Positions 1 to 8,610 are shown, counted from the stretch's first letter. The stretch: DNA of 64,000 nucleotides from Embleya sp049739465 (GCF_049739465.1 NZ_JBMHHY010000019.1:170070-234069), one strand, 5' to 3'. Notes: generated by a model not told the origin, from the letters alone. A program made the numbers and translations.

Positions 1-291
1 GCGGGTGTCTCCGGCGGCGTCGGTGGGGGTTGTCGAGGTGAAGCGCCAGTCGGAGGAGAGCAGGGCGAGGTCGCCGGTGACGGCGATGTCGCGGGTGTGG
101 AGCCGGAAGATCGGGCGGTGGGCCAGGAGGTCGGCCAGGTGGGCACGGATGGCGGCGACTCCGTGCAGGCGGCCGGTGGTTCCGGTGAAGACGGCGGCGT
201 CCTCGTAGCAGGCGGCGAGGGTGTCGAGGTCGCCGGCGTTGAAGGCGGCGGCGTAGTCGGTGTGCAGGTCCTGCGGGGTGCGCGCGGGCAT
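1..291 (-). CDS. SnoaL/NTF2-like protein, partial (C-terminus outside window)
   Basis: The complement of the window start reads as 97 uninterrupted codons from an ATG at 289-291, beginning MPARTPQDLHTDYAAAFNAG. The stretch with YAAAFNAGDLDTLAACYEDA, then a phenylalanine-rich strand and a LLSSDWRF strand, is the usual start of the SnoaL/DUF4440 cone fold. Such proteins are small isomerases, hydrolases or binding proteins. The substrate cannot be told from sequence. The 3' end lies beyond base 1. Family assignment is fairly safe, function unknown. Confidence 0.75.
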   Translation of the reverse strand, partial: MPARTPQDLHTDYAAAFNAGDLDTLAACYEDAAVFTGTTGRLHGVAAIRAHLADLLAHRPIFRLHTRDIAVTGDLALLSSDWRFTSTTPTDAAGDTR

Positions 292-385
292 GGATGGGCT
301 CCTGGGTTTGGATTGGGGCGGTTCAGGGCTTTTCGCGGTTGTTGGGGATTGTTCGGGCGGATCGAGGTGGTCGACACCGAGGACG

Positions 386-1294
386 CTATCGGTGGTCGTG
401 GTTGGCGTCTTGTAAGGAATTCACCTCGCCGTGCGCGGCGGGATCAGCCGCCGGATCTCCTACCGCATCCGCTTCGGTCACGCAGCCACACGGCAACGCG
501 CCCCGGACATATCGCCCGGGGGTGGTTCCGACGAACTCCCGTAGATCCCGGGCGAAATGGGCTCGGTCGTGATAGCCCGCCGCGAACACCGCCTGATCGA
601 CGCGTCCATCGGCGCGGATGTCGCGCAGGGTCCCACGCAGCCGCAACAGCCGGGCCAGGGTCTTGGGTGGGTGGCCGAGTTGACGATGGAACATCCGGAT
701 CAGGTGCTGGTGGCTCCAGCCGACCTCGTCGGCCAGTCGCCGTACCGGGATCCGTCCGCCGGTCTCGGTCAACCGCGCCCACGCCCGGGTCACCTCGGGT
801 GCCGGCGAACCGCCGTGTTCGGCCCGGCCCACCGCGAACTCCCGCAACAGGTCGAACCGTTCCACCCATCCCGCCGCTTCCCGCAACCGCGCCGCCAACT
901 CCAGTGCGGCAGGGCCCAGCACATCCGACAAACCCGTTGCCGGCCGGTCGAGTTCGGCCAACGGCAGCCCCAGCACCCGATATGCCCCCGGCGGGGTCAG
1001 CGTCAACGTGACCCACGCACGCGGCCCCGCGTCGATCGTTGGCGACGCGACCGGCGCCGACCCCGCGTACCGCAGCCCGGCGGCGGTGACGAAGCCGGCC
1101 GACGTCTCCGTTCCACTCGCGAACAAATTGATCACCACGGACACCGAGGGCTCCGCCGGCACGATCAGCCCACCGCGCAGCCGGGCAACCTCGGTACCGC
1201 TGCACCCCTCCCCCGCCAACACCCCACGCAGCAGACCGTCCGCGTGCGCGCCCCGCCTGGCGTCCACGATCCGCCGAGCCCCCGGCAAGCCCAT
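386..1294 (-). CDS. AraC-family transcriptional regulator
   Basis: A protein of about 302 residues with a ligand-sensing N-terminal half and a C-terminal double helix-turn-helix. The DNA-binding part (roughly residues 185-285) contains IPVRRLADEVGWSHQHLIRM and the second-helix signature VFAAGYHDRAHFARDLREFVG followed by TTPGRY, all classical for AraC/XylS. I chose ATG at 1294 because a GGGGG run lies about 8 bases upstream; a GTG three codons further out (1303) is also possible. The domain layout resembles that of the other AraC protein at 13658-14575. Ligand and target genes are unknown. Confidence 0.88.
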   Translation of the reverse strand: MGLPGARRIVDARRGAHADGLLRGVLAGEGCSGTEVARLRGGLIVPAEPSVSVVINLFASGTETSAGFVTAAGLRYAGSAPVASPTIDAGPRAWVTLTLTPPGAYRVLGLPLAELDRPATGLSDVLGPAALELAARLREAAGWVERFDLLREFAVGRAEHGGSPAPEVTRAWARLTETGGRIPVRRLADEVGWSHQHLIRMFHRQLGHPPKTLARLLRLRGTLRDIRADGRVDQAVFAAGYHDRAHFARDLREFVGTTPGRYVRGALPCGCVTEADAVGDPAADPAAHGEVNSLQDANHDHR

Positions 1295-1303
1295 CGCGGG
1301 CAC

Positions 1304-1635
1304 CCCCGATCGTTTGTCGAGGCCGCCGACCGCAGGCGACCTTCGTACCGGGCAGTCTGCCCTCGAACGGGCGCACCCGCCCTCGGATATCGAGGCGGCC
1401 CGCGGGTGCCTACATCCGGGGGTGCCCGGGTGCCGGACGGCCTCGGCATCGAATTCGACGGCCCGGGAGGGCGAACGGGGACGGGGCCGGCGGCTCCCCG
1501 CGCCTCCTGGGTTGCGTAGCGGTCGAGCCGGTGCCTCACGTAGCGGCGAGACGCCCCCTGGTCGCTTTCAGCCCGCACGGGGCCGCTCAATGATCAGCCG
1601 CCTGCCGTGACGGTCCGGCCGGGGCGTTGCGTGGG
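1304..1635. other. Intergenic, no gene seen
   Basis: About 330 bases between the start of the AraC gene and the end of the ArsR gene. Open frames here on both strands are GC-driven shadows with no recognisable motif. The stretch should contain the AraC promoter and the ArsR terminator, but I see no convincing -35/-10 pair or strong hairpin. Confidence 0.5.
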
Positions 1636-2832
1636 TCAGGAGAACCTTCGGGATCGTGAAGGTGTCGGGCGCCTCCTCGGGTGCAAGGTTTCCGCCTCCC
1701 GCTCCACCGCCGGGCCGTGGTGTCGGGGTCGATGCCGTGGGCACGCGTCCGAACCGGCCCGGACGACGACTCGTCGACCGTTCGGATCCCGCACCGGTCG
1801 GTCGGCGCGGTGGGCGGTCAGGTCCGGTGGTCGGCTTCGGTGAACAGATGGCGGGTTCTGGAGGTCTGGGCGTAGGTAGAGGGTGTGGTGGCGGGAGCGG
1901 GTTCGGGTGACCAGGCCAAAGCGGTACAGGATGCCCAGGTGGTAGGAGACCGTGCTCGCCGCGAGGTAGTGGCGCTCGGCCAACTCGGCCGTACTGCGCG
2001 GGGTTTGCAAGTCGAGCAGGAGGCGCGCGCGGGTGGCGCCGAGGAGCGCGCGGGTGGGCGGGGACTCGGCGCCGTCGGCGTCGGGGCCGCGCCGGACCGG
2101 ATAGGTGAGCATCGGCTGACGGCGTTCGGCGGCACCGAGGGGCACCGAGTCGACGGTCACCCGCAGGTCCGGGTTGAACGCCGAGGGGACCAGGACGAGT
2201 CGCGTGGTGCCGGGGATGTCGCAGTGGAAGCGGCTGAGCACCCGCACGTGGTCCTCGTGCCACGTCACCCGCGGGTGCAGGCCGGCGAGCCCGGCGGTAA
2301 TGCCCTCCCGGGTGATCGTCTCCGCCCGGTGGGCCAGGTCCGCTTCCATCCGGGCGCGGAGCGTCGTCCACTGCGGGCCGACGGTGACCTGCCACAACCG
2401 ATGCAGTTCGGCGGCCATGCGTTCGGAGACGGCATGTTCACCGCACTCCAGCAGATCCAGCAGTTCCCCGGGGACCGGACGACCCATCAGGTTCTCGGTC
2501 GGGTTGCCCCGCACCATGATCCCGATCTCGGTGCGCAGTCGCGCGGCGTCGACCGTGGCGACCGCGTGCAGTTCGTCCTGGATGGGTGATTCGTAGGTCG
2601 GCGGCTCGGGTTTGACGAAGTCCGGGACGTAGTCACACGGTTCGCCGAAGAGCGCTGCCAGCAGGGTCAGCCGGCGGTCGCGCACCACCTCCGCGACCAT
2701 GGCCCGACGGCTCGCGGTGCCGCCCCGGGCGCCCGTGCACAGCAGGCGGAGCAGGTCGACCGCGGTGTGCAGCGGTGAGATCGCGAACCGTGTCCTCCCG
2801 AGCGCCGCCGCGTCCATGGACATGCGCAACAC
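1636..2832 (-). CDS. ArsR-type HTH regulator (DUF5937-like N-terminus)
   Basis: 398 residues. The start (RTRFAISPLHTAVDLLRLL) and the long middle region are like actinomycete DUF5937 proteins that carry a C-terminal ArsR winged helix. That helix is at about residues 275-330: LLGATRARLLLDLQTPRSTA, then ERHYLAASTVSYHLGILYRF with the YHLGIL recognition segment, then GLVTRTRSRHHTLYL. The protein runs about 60 residues past the winged helix as an Arg/Pro-rich tail, longer than I expect for the family, so the original stop may have been lost. GTG at 2832 has GGGA upstream; ATG at 2823 or 2817 are alternatives. Confidence 0.8.
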   Translation of the reverse strand: MLRMSMDAAALGRTRFAISPLHTAVDLLRLLCTGARGGTASRRAMVAEVVRDRRLTLLAALFGEPCDYVPDFVKPEPPTYESPIQDELHAVATVDAARLRTEIGIMVRGNPTENLMGRPVPGELLDLLECGEHAVSERMAAELHRLWQVTVGPQWTTLRARMEADLAHRAETITREGITAGLAGLHPRVTWHEDHVRVLSRFHCDIPGTTRLVLVPSAFNPDLRVTVDSVPLGAAERRQPMLTYPVRRGPDADGAESPPTRALLGATRARLLLDLQTPRSTAELAERHYLAASTVSYHLGILYRFGLVTRTRSRHHTLYLRPDLQNPPSVHRSRPPDLTAHRADRPVRDPNGRRVVVRAGSDACPRHRPRHHGPAVEREAETLHPRRRPTPSRSRRFS

Positions 2833-3203
2833 GTCGTTTCCCGTCTCTCGTCTCGCGTCGGTCGGGTGCGCCGCAACCCGCGCCTGCCGCGTCGGGGCAT
2901 CACTCGAACGTCATCGAATCATGCGCCGGCGCACCGATCGCGGCGCTTTCCGGGAGCGGGCCGAAAGCTCTCGTGCGGGCGTCGGTGTGTAGGCGTCGAT
3001 CGGGAGAGATATCGCGAACACGACCGCTGCGAGCTTCCCGCGCATATTCACGATTCTCCGAATCGGTGGTCGAAGGTGCGCTCCGGACCTCCGGGAATCG
3101 GGCCCGGATCCAGTGAATCGAACGCCGGGACGACCGTCGAATGATTCGATCAGATTCGAATTCGCGACGGATTTCCGACCCCGTCGAGCCGCGGCGCGGA
3201 CCC

Positions 3204-3299
3204 GGAACCGGCCACAAAACCCCCGAGAGCTACCTCGCCGGCCTCCACCTCCGCGCCGCGATGATCTGGATCAAAGACCTCAGCCGCAGTACCTGTTGA
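3204..3299 (+). pseudogene. IS5-like transposase C-terminal remnant
   Basis: Frame 3 reads HKTPESYLAGLHLRAAMIWI then KDLSRSTC and a TGA at 3297-3299. A run ending ESYLAGLHL..AxIWLxxL just before the stop is typical of the C-terminus of IS5-group DDE transposases in actinomycetes. Nothing upstream in this frame looks like the rest of the enzyme, so this is at most a relic. Assignment is by eye from a short segment and could be chance. Confidence 0.4.
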
Positions 3300-3414
3300 T
3301 CTCAACTGGATACGCACCCTAGGGCCAGTCCTATGGGCGGCTCACGAACTGCCAGGTGGTGTCTGCAAAGTGAGGGCGCGGGAACACGGGATCCGGGATC
3401 CAGGATCCAGCGCC

Positions 3415-3456
3415 AGGAACCCACCTCGGAACATGTCAGGAACCCACCTCGGAACA
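3415..3456 (+). repeat. Tandem repeat, 23-bp period, two copies
   Basis: The 19-mer AGGAACCCACCTCGGAACA occurs at 3415-3433 and 3438-3456 with four bases between. It lies in non-coding DNA downstream of the toxin gene. Function unknown. Confidence 0.8.
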
Positions 3457-3605
3457 TTCCTCGCCACCGCCCGCAAACCCCTCGCCCCCCGCAGGAACTC
3501 GCAGTGGTGGGAGCAGTGTTGGGCGCAGCGCTGGGGCGCAGCCGAACGCGAGCGACCCCGTGCTGCTCTGTTGTGCCGGCGGGACGGCGCCGCTCGATGA
3601 ATGTT

Positions 3606-3902
3606 CTACAGGTCCAGGACCGCGCGCAGGGCTTGGTCGACGCGTGCCATCACGGTGGGGTCGACGGCGCCGACGAGCTTGGCGTCGTCGAAGCGCGTGG
3701 TCCGCAGGTGTTGAATGTTGACGGCTACCGCGGTGCACGCCAACGGCTCGTCGAGGACGACGGACATGGCGGTGTCCGGGTAGCGCCCGGCGGGGTGCAG
3801 CACGATCGCCAGCAGTGCGGCGTAGGCCTGTTCGAGGCCGTCGAGGGAGACGATCAGGACGTCGCGGCCGTCGCCGAGCGTCCAGATCTCGCCTCGCCTC
3901 AC
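3606..3902 (-). CDS. PemK/MazF-type toxin
   Basis: 98 residues from a GTG at 3900-3902 whose first bases overlap the antitoxin stop (GTGA). The start VRRGEIWTL is the hallmark opening of MazF/PemK/Kid endoribonuclease toxins, and the LIVSLDG and SVVLDEPL strands fit that SH3-like fold. Such toxins cleave mRNA and stall growth when the labile antitoxin is lost. The usual family length is 100-120 residues, so this is complete. Order antitoxin then toxin with overlapping codons is the standard layout. RNA specificity cannot be read from the sequence. Confidence 0.8.
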   Translation of the reverse strand: MRRGEIWTLGDGRDVLIVSLDGLEQAYAALLAIVLHPAGRYPDTAMSVVLDEPLACTAVAVNIQHLRTTRFDDAKLVGAVDPTVMARVDQALRAVLDL

Positions 3903-4090
3903 AGGGCGTCGCCCTCGTCGCACAGTTCCTCGCCCAGGCCGAGCGCGGCGAGTCGGCGGGCGGCGTCCAGGACGGCCTGTCGGCGGGCGGCGCGCACGAT
4001 GTACGCGTTCAGGGACATGCCCGCCGCTGCCGCGCCCGCGCGGATCGAGGCGTCGAGGTCGTCGGGGATCCGCAGCGTCATCACCGTCAT
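3899..4090 (-). CDS. Ribbon-helix-helix antitoxin
   Basis: 63 residues: MTVMTLRIPDDLDASIRAGA, then AAAGMSLNAYIVRAARRQAV. The beta strand (TLRIPDDL) followed by two helices with MSLNAYIVRA is a ribbon-helix-helix fold as in many type II antitoxins; the C-terminal 15-20 residues would wrap the toxin. It overlaps the toxin start by four bases, so the two are translationally coupled. There is little Shine-Dalgarno sequence, so the mRNA may be leaderless or nearly so. An inverted repeat just upstream (4103-4121) is the likely autoregulatory operator. Confidence 0.82.
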   Translation of the reverse strand: MTVMTLRIPDDLDASIRAGAAAAGMSLNAYIVRAARRQAVLDAARRLAALGLGEELCDEGDAL

Positions 4091-4102
4091 GCCACCACTC
4101 TA

Positions 4103-4121
4103 GCCACCGTCTAGCGGTGGC
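4103..4121. promoter_or_regulatory. Inverted repeat, probable TA operator
   Basis: GCCACCG-TCTAG-CGGTGGC is a perfect 7-bp inverted repeat 13 bases upstream of the antitoxin ATG. A related half-site (GCCACCACTCTAG, 4091-4103) repeats the left arm on the gene side. This is where a ribbon-helix-helix antitoxin would be expected to bind for autoregulation. Confidence 0.5.
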
Positions 4122-4393
4122 ATGAAGTGGTGGTATGAAGTGGTGGCGGAGGTGGTGGCGGAGCGTGCCTCGGTCGTCACGGCCGACCGACGAGCCCGAA
4201 CGTCCCACCGATCCGGCGGAGCTCCGCCGGCGGGTACGCGGTCCCTGGTCTCGCGCCGGAGCTCGCGCAAGAAGTCCGCCATCACCCGCGATGAGCGGCG
4301 CGCCGGGGCGATGTTTGCGGCAGCCGTCTCTGGGGTTCCCGGTCACCGAACGCGATCTCGACCAAGCCCGGCCCACGTCGTCCGGCCGTTCCC

Positions 4394-4416
4394 GTACCGG
4401 GCGGGAAGCCCGGTAC
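4394..4416. terminator. Perfect 9-bp hairpin
   Basis: GTACCGGGC-GGGAA-GCCCGGTAC, no T-tract. It lies between two minus-strand units; it could end transcription from the methyltransferase or serve as an operator. Confidence 0.4.
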
Positions 4417-4560
4417 GCCGCCGCGTGAAACGTGAAAGGGGCCACCGGTGCGGGTCGATCGGGAAGTCCCGGGAGGCGGCGGCTCGTTGCCGCGCTCCAT
4501 CGGAGGAGACGGGTCGGCGGGCCCGGGCCGAGGTCTGCCTGCGCCGAGGAGGTGACCTAC

Positions 4561-4585
4561 GCCGGGCGCGGGGTGGCGGCCCGGC
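4561..4585 (-). terminator. Hairpin just after methyltransferase stop
   Basis: GCCGGGC (4561-4567) pairs with GCCCGGC (4579-4585), 14 bases past the minus-strand stop codon at 4599. A GC hairpin without a U-tract is normal for streptomycete terminators. Confidence 0.45.
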
Positions 4586-4598
4586 GTCGTGCCCGGGC

Positions 4599-5468
4599 TC
4601 ACAGGAGGTGTGCGAGGGGTAGTGCCGCGACGTCGGCGGCGGGGCGGGAAAGATACAGGTCGGTGTGGTAGTAGCCGTCCGCTTCCTTGCCGGCCGGGTG
4701 CAGGCCGTTCGCGGCCAGGGCGGCGAACGTCGCCCGGCGTTCGGCGCTGCCGGTGAAGCGGCGCTGCCGGAAGCTGCGGGCATGGAGCTTTTCCGTTACC
4801 AGGCCCGAGCGCGCCATCAGGTCGGCGACCGGCCGGTAGGGCACGGTGCGCAGGACGAACGCCGCGACCCAGGGCGGGCGCGGCGTGCAGGCGAGGAGTC
4901 GGGTGAAGGTGGCGGTGAAGATGTAGCCGACGCCGCCCGTGACGGTGATCAGGTCGGCTCCGGCCAGGGCCAGGCGCAGCGCCGGACTCGGTTCGGTGAC
5001 TTCGAGGTTCTCCGCGAAGGCGTGTTCGAGCAGGCCGGTCGTGTGGGCGTATGCGGTGGCCCGGGCCGCCGTGTCGATGCCCGTCACCCGTGCGGGTTCC
5101 GGTCGGCGGCGGTCCGTGAAGAAGGCCCGGTCGTCGGCCGCCAGGTGTCGGGCCGACAGTGCGGCAAGGTGCGGGGATGTGTACCGGGCGTACAGGTCGG
5201 CCAGGGACACCCGGTGGTTGAGGAGCGCGGCGTTGATCCCGTAGGAGCAGCACAGGTCGACCACGGTCGGCGGCGTCCGTTCGGGGTGCAGCCGGCCCAG
5301 GGCGGCGGCCAGTGCGCGAAACACGGCCTGGCCGTGGTGGGGAACCTGATAGTCGAGGCGGCCGAGTGTGGCGAAGTACGGCCGGGGGTCGGGGCGGTCG
5401 TAGATGGCGCCGAAGTCTGCCTTGCCCCAGTCGGTATGCGAGAGGCTGCTGCTCGATCCCGCTGCCAT
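4599..5468 (-). CDS. SAM-dependent methyltransferase-like protein
   Basis: 289 residues. The start ATG at 5466-5468 has a strong AGGAGG seven bases upstream. The segment PPTVVDLCCSYGINAALLNH (about residues 65-85) occupies the place of methyltransferase motif I, but the usual GCGxG is replaced by CCSYG. A following VTGIDTAARAT strand with an acidic residue fits motif II, and ADLITVTGGVGYI fits motif IV. The substrate is unknown, and the altered glycine loop makes it uncertain whether SAM is bound normally. It is divergent from the photolyase gene across 555 bases. Confidence 0.65.
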   Translation of the reverse strand: MAAGSSSSLSHTDWGKADFGAIYDRPDPRPYFATLGRLDYQVPHHGQAVFRALAAALGRLHPERTPPTVVDLCCSYGINAALLNHRVSLADLYARYTSPHLAALSARHLAADDRAFFTDRRRPEPARVTGIDTAARATAYAHTTGLLEHAFAENLEVTEPSPALRLALAGADLITVTGGVGYIFTATFTRLLACTPRPPWVAAFVLRTVPYRPVADLMARSGLVTEKLHARSFRQRRFTGSAERRATFAALAANGLHPAGKEADGYYHTDLYLSRPAADVAALPLAHLL

Positions 5469-6023
5469 GGGTGGCCTCCTGACGTACGTCGCGGGGGAAG
5501 TACCGGACGGCCGCGGCCACGTGGGCCGGGCTCCGCGCGGCCGGCGACCCACGGCCCCCACTGTGACCCGACCGGCGGCCGGCGGCACCCGGAGTTCCGC
5601 CGATCGCCGCGTCGGGCCACGCGGAGCCGTGGACGAGATCGTGTCCATCCCGCCCCGCGGCGGCCTACCGGTTCCCCCCGCTCGGCGGTACGGGACAGGC
5701 GGGCGTCGGACGTGGCGCCGCGCATCGCGGCCGCGAGGAGTGGTTTGTCGGCGTAGGGGGTGGTGCGTTCGCGCGCGCAGCCGGCCGGGCGGGCCGGCGG
5801 GGGACGGCCGGATCGTCGAGGTAGGGGAGGTGGGCGGTGCCCGGTTTCCGGCGTCCGGTCGCGTCGGGCAACGGATTCGGCGGCGGCGGGCCGATACTCG
5901 AACGACAGCCGGGTGTCGAACGGTCCGGCTGGGCCGAGTACGCGCTCCGCACCGGCGGCTTCCTGCCGCTGCCGCCGCCCCACGCCCCGGCATCCCCGAA
6001 CCCACCGACCCCGAGGCCCGCCG
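5469..6023. other. Divergent intergenic region
   Basis: About 555 bases between the methyltransferase (-) and the photolyase (+). Long open frames here run into the photolyase frame but show no domain and were not counted. Promoters for both genes should lie here; I could not pick out a reliable -35/-10 pair. Confidence 0.5.
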
Positions 6024-7343
6024 ATGACCGTAGCGATCGCCCTGTTCACCCAGGACCTGCGTCTGCACGACAACCCCGTTCTGCATGCCGCCGCCCTCGC
6101 GGCCGATGAGGTCGTGCCGTTGTTCGTGTGCGATCCCGCCGTCCTGGCGGCGGGCTTCGCCGCCCCCAATCGGCAGGCGTTCCTCACCGAGTGCCTCGCC
6201 GATCTGGACGCCTCACTGCGCCGCATCGGCTCCCGTCTGATCGTGCGCCGCGGTGACACCGCCGAGCGGGCGGCCCAAGTCGCCGCGGAGGCCGACGCGG
6301 CCACCGTGCACGTCGCCGCGGGCGTCAGCACGTTCGCCCACCGGCGCGAGGAACGGCTGCGTGCGCTGTTCGGCTCCCGGCTTCACGTCCACGACGCCTC
6401 GCTGACCGTGGTCGGAGCGGGTCGGATCACCCCGGCCGGTCGCGACCACTACGCGGTCTTCACCCCCTACCACCGCGCCTGGCAGCAGGCGCCCCGTCGC
6501 ACGGTCCTGGACGCGCCCCGGAAACTCGCCACCCCGAGCAACATCGGCGGCGACGATCCGATCGCCGGCCGCCCGCTCTCCCCCGCCCTGCCCCGCGGCG
6601 GCGAGACGGCCGCCCGGGCACGATGGCGGCACTGGGACATCGACGCGTACGCCGACGTGCACGACGACCTCGCGGCCGACGCGACTTCCAGGCTCTCCCC
6701 CTACCTCCACTTCGGCTGCCTCTCCGCCACCGAACTCGCCGTGCGCGCCCTGGAACGCGACGGCGAGGGAGCGCGGGCGTTCGTGCGGCAACTCGCCTGG
6801 CGCGATTTCCACCACCAGGTGCTCGCCGCACGCCCCGACGCCGCACGCCGCGACTACCGCCCCAGGGGCGACCACTGGCACCGCGACGACCGCGAGGCCG
6901 AGGCCTGGCGACAAGGCCGCACCGGCTATCCGATCGTCGACGCCGCGATGCGCCAACTCGCCCACGAGGGTTGGCTGCACAACCGCGCCCGGCTGCTGAC
7001 CGCGAGCTTCCTCGCGAAGAGCCTGTACTTGGACTGGCGGATCGGCGCCGCCCACTTCCTGTCCCTGCTGGTCGACGGCGACGTTGCCGACAACCAGCTC
7101 AACTGGCAGTGGGTCGCGGGCACCGGCACCGACACCCGGCCCAACCGGATCCTCAACCCGCTGCGCCAGGCCGACCGTTACGACCCGGACGGAGCCTACG
7201 TGCGCCGTTGGCTGCCCGAACTCGCCCATCTGCCCGGACGGACCGTGCACCGCCCCTGGCTGCTCGCGCCCGACTACCCGGCCCCCATCCTCGAACCGGA
7301 CGCCCTTACCATCCGGTTCCGGCACGCCCGGGCCCTGGACTGA
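6024..7343 (+). CDS. phr: Deoxyribodipyrimidine photolyase (cryptochrome/photolyase family)
   Basis: 439 residues. Starts MTVAIALFTQDLRLHDNPVL, the N-terminal alpha/beta antenna domain of class I photolyases. The FAD-binding helical domain carries SRLSPYLHFGCLS (about residue 225), RQLAWRDFHHQ, WRQGRTGYPIVDAAMRQL, the WLHNRARLLTASFLAKSL segment and the DNA/FAD signature DNQLNWQWVAGTGTDTRPNR (about 355-375). It would repair UV-induced cyclobutane pyrimidine dimers with blue light. Upstream in-frame codons to 5760 lack family similarity, so ATG 6024 is preferred although its ribosome site is weak (GAGG). Length is normal. Confidence 0.93.
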   Translation: MTVAIALFTQDLRLHDNPVLHAAALAADEVVPLFVCDPAVLAAGFAAPNRQAFLTECLADLDASLRRIGSRLIVRRGDTAERAAQVAAEADAATVHVAAGVSTFAHRREERLRALFGSRLHVHDASLTVVGAGRITPAGRDHYAVFTPYHRAWQQAPRRTVLDAPRKLATPSNIGGDDPIAGRPLSPALPRGGETAARARWRHWDIDAYADVHDDLAADATSRLSPYLHFGCLSATELAVRALERDGEGARAFVRQLAWRDFHHQVLAARPDAARRDYRPRGDHWHRDDREAEAWRQGRTGYPIVDAAMRQLAHEGWLHNRARLLTASFLAKSLYLDWRIGAAHFLSLLVDGDVADNQLNWQWVAGTGTDTRPNRILNPLRQADRYDPDGAYVRRWLPELAHLPGRTVHRPWLLAPDYPAPILEPDALTIRFRHARALD

Positions 7344-7368
7344 GCCCGTCATCCGGTGAGTCGCGTGA

Positions 7369-7394
7369 ACCCGCCCGTGCCGGCACGTGCGGGT
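7369..7394. terminator. Bidirectional hairpin between convergent genes
   Basis: ACCCGC ... GCGGGT arms enclose the perfect 12-mer palindrome CGTGCCGGCACG with one mismatched pair between. It sits 25 bases after the photolyase stop and before the aldo/keto reductase stop on the other strand, so it can end both transcripts. Confidence 0.55.
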
Positions 7395-7503
7395 GGGTGG
7401 CGGGGGCGCGGGCCCGGCCCGGCTCGGTTCTCGGGTCCGTGGTCCGGTCGTGGTCGTGGATTGTGTCCGGCCGGCGCGGCCGGCGGAGCGCGCCGGGCCG
7501 GTT

Positions 7504-8484
7504 TCACTGGTCGATCAGGCGGATGCCGTGGTCGCCGTAGCGGGCTCCTTGGGCGCCGGTGCTGGGGACGGCGGCGTCGATGTGGTCGAGGTCGGTCGGG
7601 GTCAGGCGCACGTCGAGTGCGGCCAGATTGTCGCGCAGGTGGGGGCGGCGGGAGCTGCCCGGGATGGGGATGATGTCGCTGCCTCGGGTGAGGAGCCAGG
7701 CGAGGGCGATCCGGGCGGGGGTGGTGTTCCTGCTGGTGGCGAGTGCGGTGATGGCCTCGACGACGGTGAGGTTGGCCTTCAGGTTGTCGCCGTTGTAGCG
7801 GGGCGCGGTGGCGCGGAAGTCGCCGCTGTCGTAGCGGGTGCCGGCGCCGACGGCTCCGGTGAGTACGCCTCGGCCGAGGGGGCTGTAGGCGACCAGGGCG
7901 GCACCGAGGTTGCGGAGGGTGGGCAGGATGTCGTTTTCGACGTGGCGTTCCCACAGCGAGTACTCGGTCTGGACGGCGGTGATCGGGTGGATGCCATGGG
8001 CGCGGCGGAGGGTACCGGCCGAGACCTCGGAGAGGCCGAGGTGGCCTACCTTGCCCTCGGTGACGAGTTCGGCCAGTGCGCCCACCGACTCCTCGACGGG
8101 CACGGCGGGATCGATGCGGGCGAGGTAGTACAGGTCGATGTGGTCGGTGTGGAGGCGGCGCAGGGACGCTTCGCAGGCGCGGCGCAGGTGGTCGGGTGAG
8201 CCGTCGGGAACCAACCCCTCGGCGGTACGCCGCACGCCCGTCTTGGTGGCCAACACGATGCGGTCGCGGTGCGGGGCGAGGGTCGTGCCGAGCAGTTCCT
8301 CGTTTGCTCCGTCGCCGTAGAAGTCGCCGGTGTCGAACATGGTGACGCCGGAGTCGAAGGCTTCCAGGAGGGTGGCCGCGGCCTCGTGCGGGTCGGCGGG
8401 TCCGTAGGTGCCGGTCATGCTCATGCAGCCGAGGCCGAGCCGCGAGACCGCGGGACCGTCGGGGCCCAGGGTGGTGGTGGTCAT
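7504..8484 (-). CDS. Aldo/keto reductase with altered catalytic His
   Basis: 326 residues from ATG at 8482-8484, with GGAGAA upstream. The start PAVSRLGLGCMSMTGTYGPA, the FDTGDFYGDGANEELLG segment (catalytic Asp and Tyr) and LATKTG (catalytic Lys) define an NADPH-dependent aldo/keto reductase. The fourth residue of the tetrad, normally His in a motif like DLYYxHRxDP, is Ala here (IDLYYLARIDP). The C-terminal NADP-binding part (IIPIPGSSRRPHLRDN) is intact. A longer frame upstream is not needed. Substrate unknown; the missing His could lower or change activity. Confidence 0.88.
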   Translation of the reverse strand: MTTTTLGPDGPAVSRLGLGCMSMTGTYGPADPHEAAATLLEAFDSGVTMFDTGDFYGDGANEELLGTTLAPHRDRIVLATKTGVRRTAEGLVPDGSPDHLRRACEASLRRLHTDHIDLYYLARIDPAVPVEESVGALAELVTEGKVGHLGLSEVSAGTLRRAHGIHPITAVQTEYSLWERHVENDILPTLRNLGAALVAYSPLGRGVLTGAVGAGTRYDSGDFRATAPRYNGDNLKANLTVVEAITALATSRNTTPARIALAWLLTRGSDIIPIPGSSRRPHLRDNLAALDVRLTPTDLDHIDAAVPSTGAQGARYGDHGIRLIDQ

Positions 8485-8551
8485 CGTTTCTCCGTGTTTC
8501 TCCGTCAGGGTTGGTGGGGCGATCGGGTGGGCGGGCCGGATCCGCCGGCCC

Positions 8552-8588
8552 GATGGTGTCGCTGCCTTCCGATGGTGTCGCTGCCTTC
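8552..8588. repeat. 19-bp tandem repeat upstream of aldo/keto reductase
   Basis: GATGGTGTCGCTGCCTTC at 8552-8569 is repeated at 8571-8588. It lies 70-100 bases upstream of the reductase start, in its likely promoter, so it may be a paired binding site. Confidence 0.6.
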
Positions 8589-8600
8589 TTCTGTATGTGG

Positions 8601-8610
8601 ACAACGTTGT
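8601..8610. promoter_or_regulatory. Palindrome ACAACGTTGT
   Basis: Perfect 10-bp palindrome near the tandem repeat in the reductase promoter region. Possible operator; the binding protein is unknown. Confidence 0.3.

Larger units (their letters stand above)
2833..3605. other. Long intergenic stretch with transposase remnant and short repeats
   Basis: No complete gene is supported in these about 770 bases. They hold a short IS5-like transposase tail (3204-3299, listed separately), a run of overlapping GGATCC sites near 3390-3409, and a 23-base tandem repeat (3415-3456). The bases just after the transposase tail include GGTGTCTGCAAAGTG, which resembles IS5-group ends, but no matching partner end was found. 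The picture is of an old insertion scar. Confidence 0.5.
4091..4598. other. Intergenic between TA module and methyltransferase
   Basis: About 510 bases without a convincing gene. It holds the TA operator (4103-4121) and two perfect hairpins (4394-4416 and 4561-4585). The open frame at 4135-4428 (+) starts with a Trp-rich run generated by the GGTGG repeats and has no recognisable domain, so it was not called. Confidence 0.55.

Noticed and set aside
4135..4428. Small plus-strand gene
   Set aside because: Starts in GGTGG repeats of the operator region; no domain or ribosome site.
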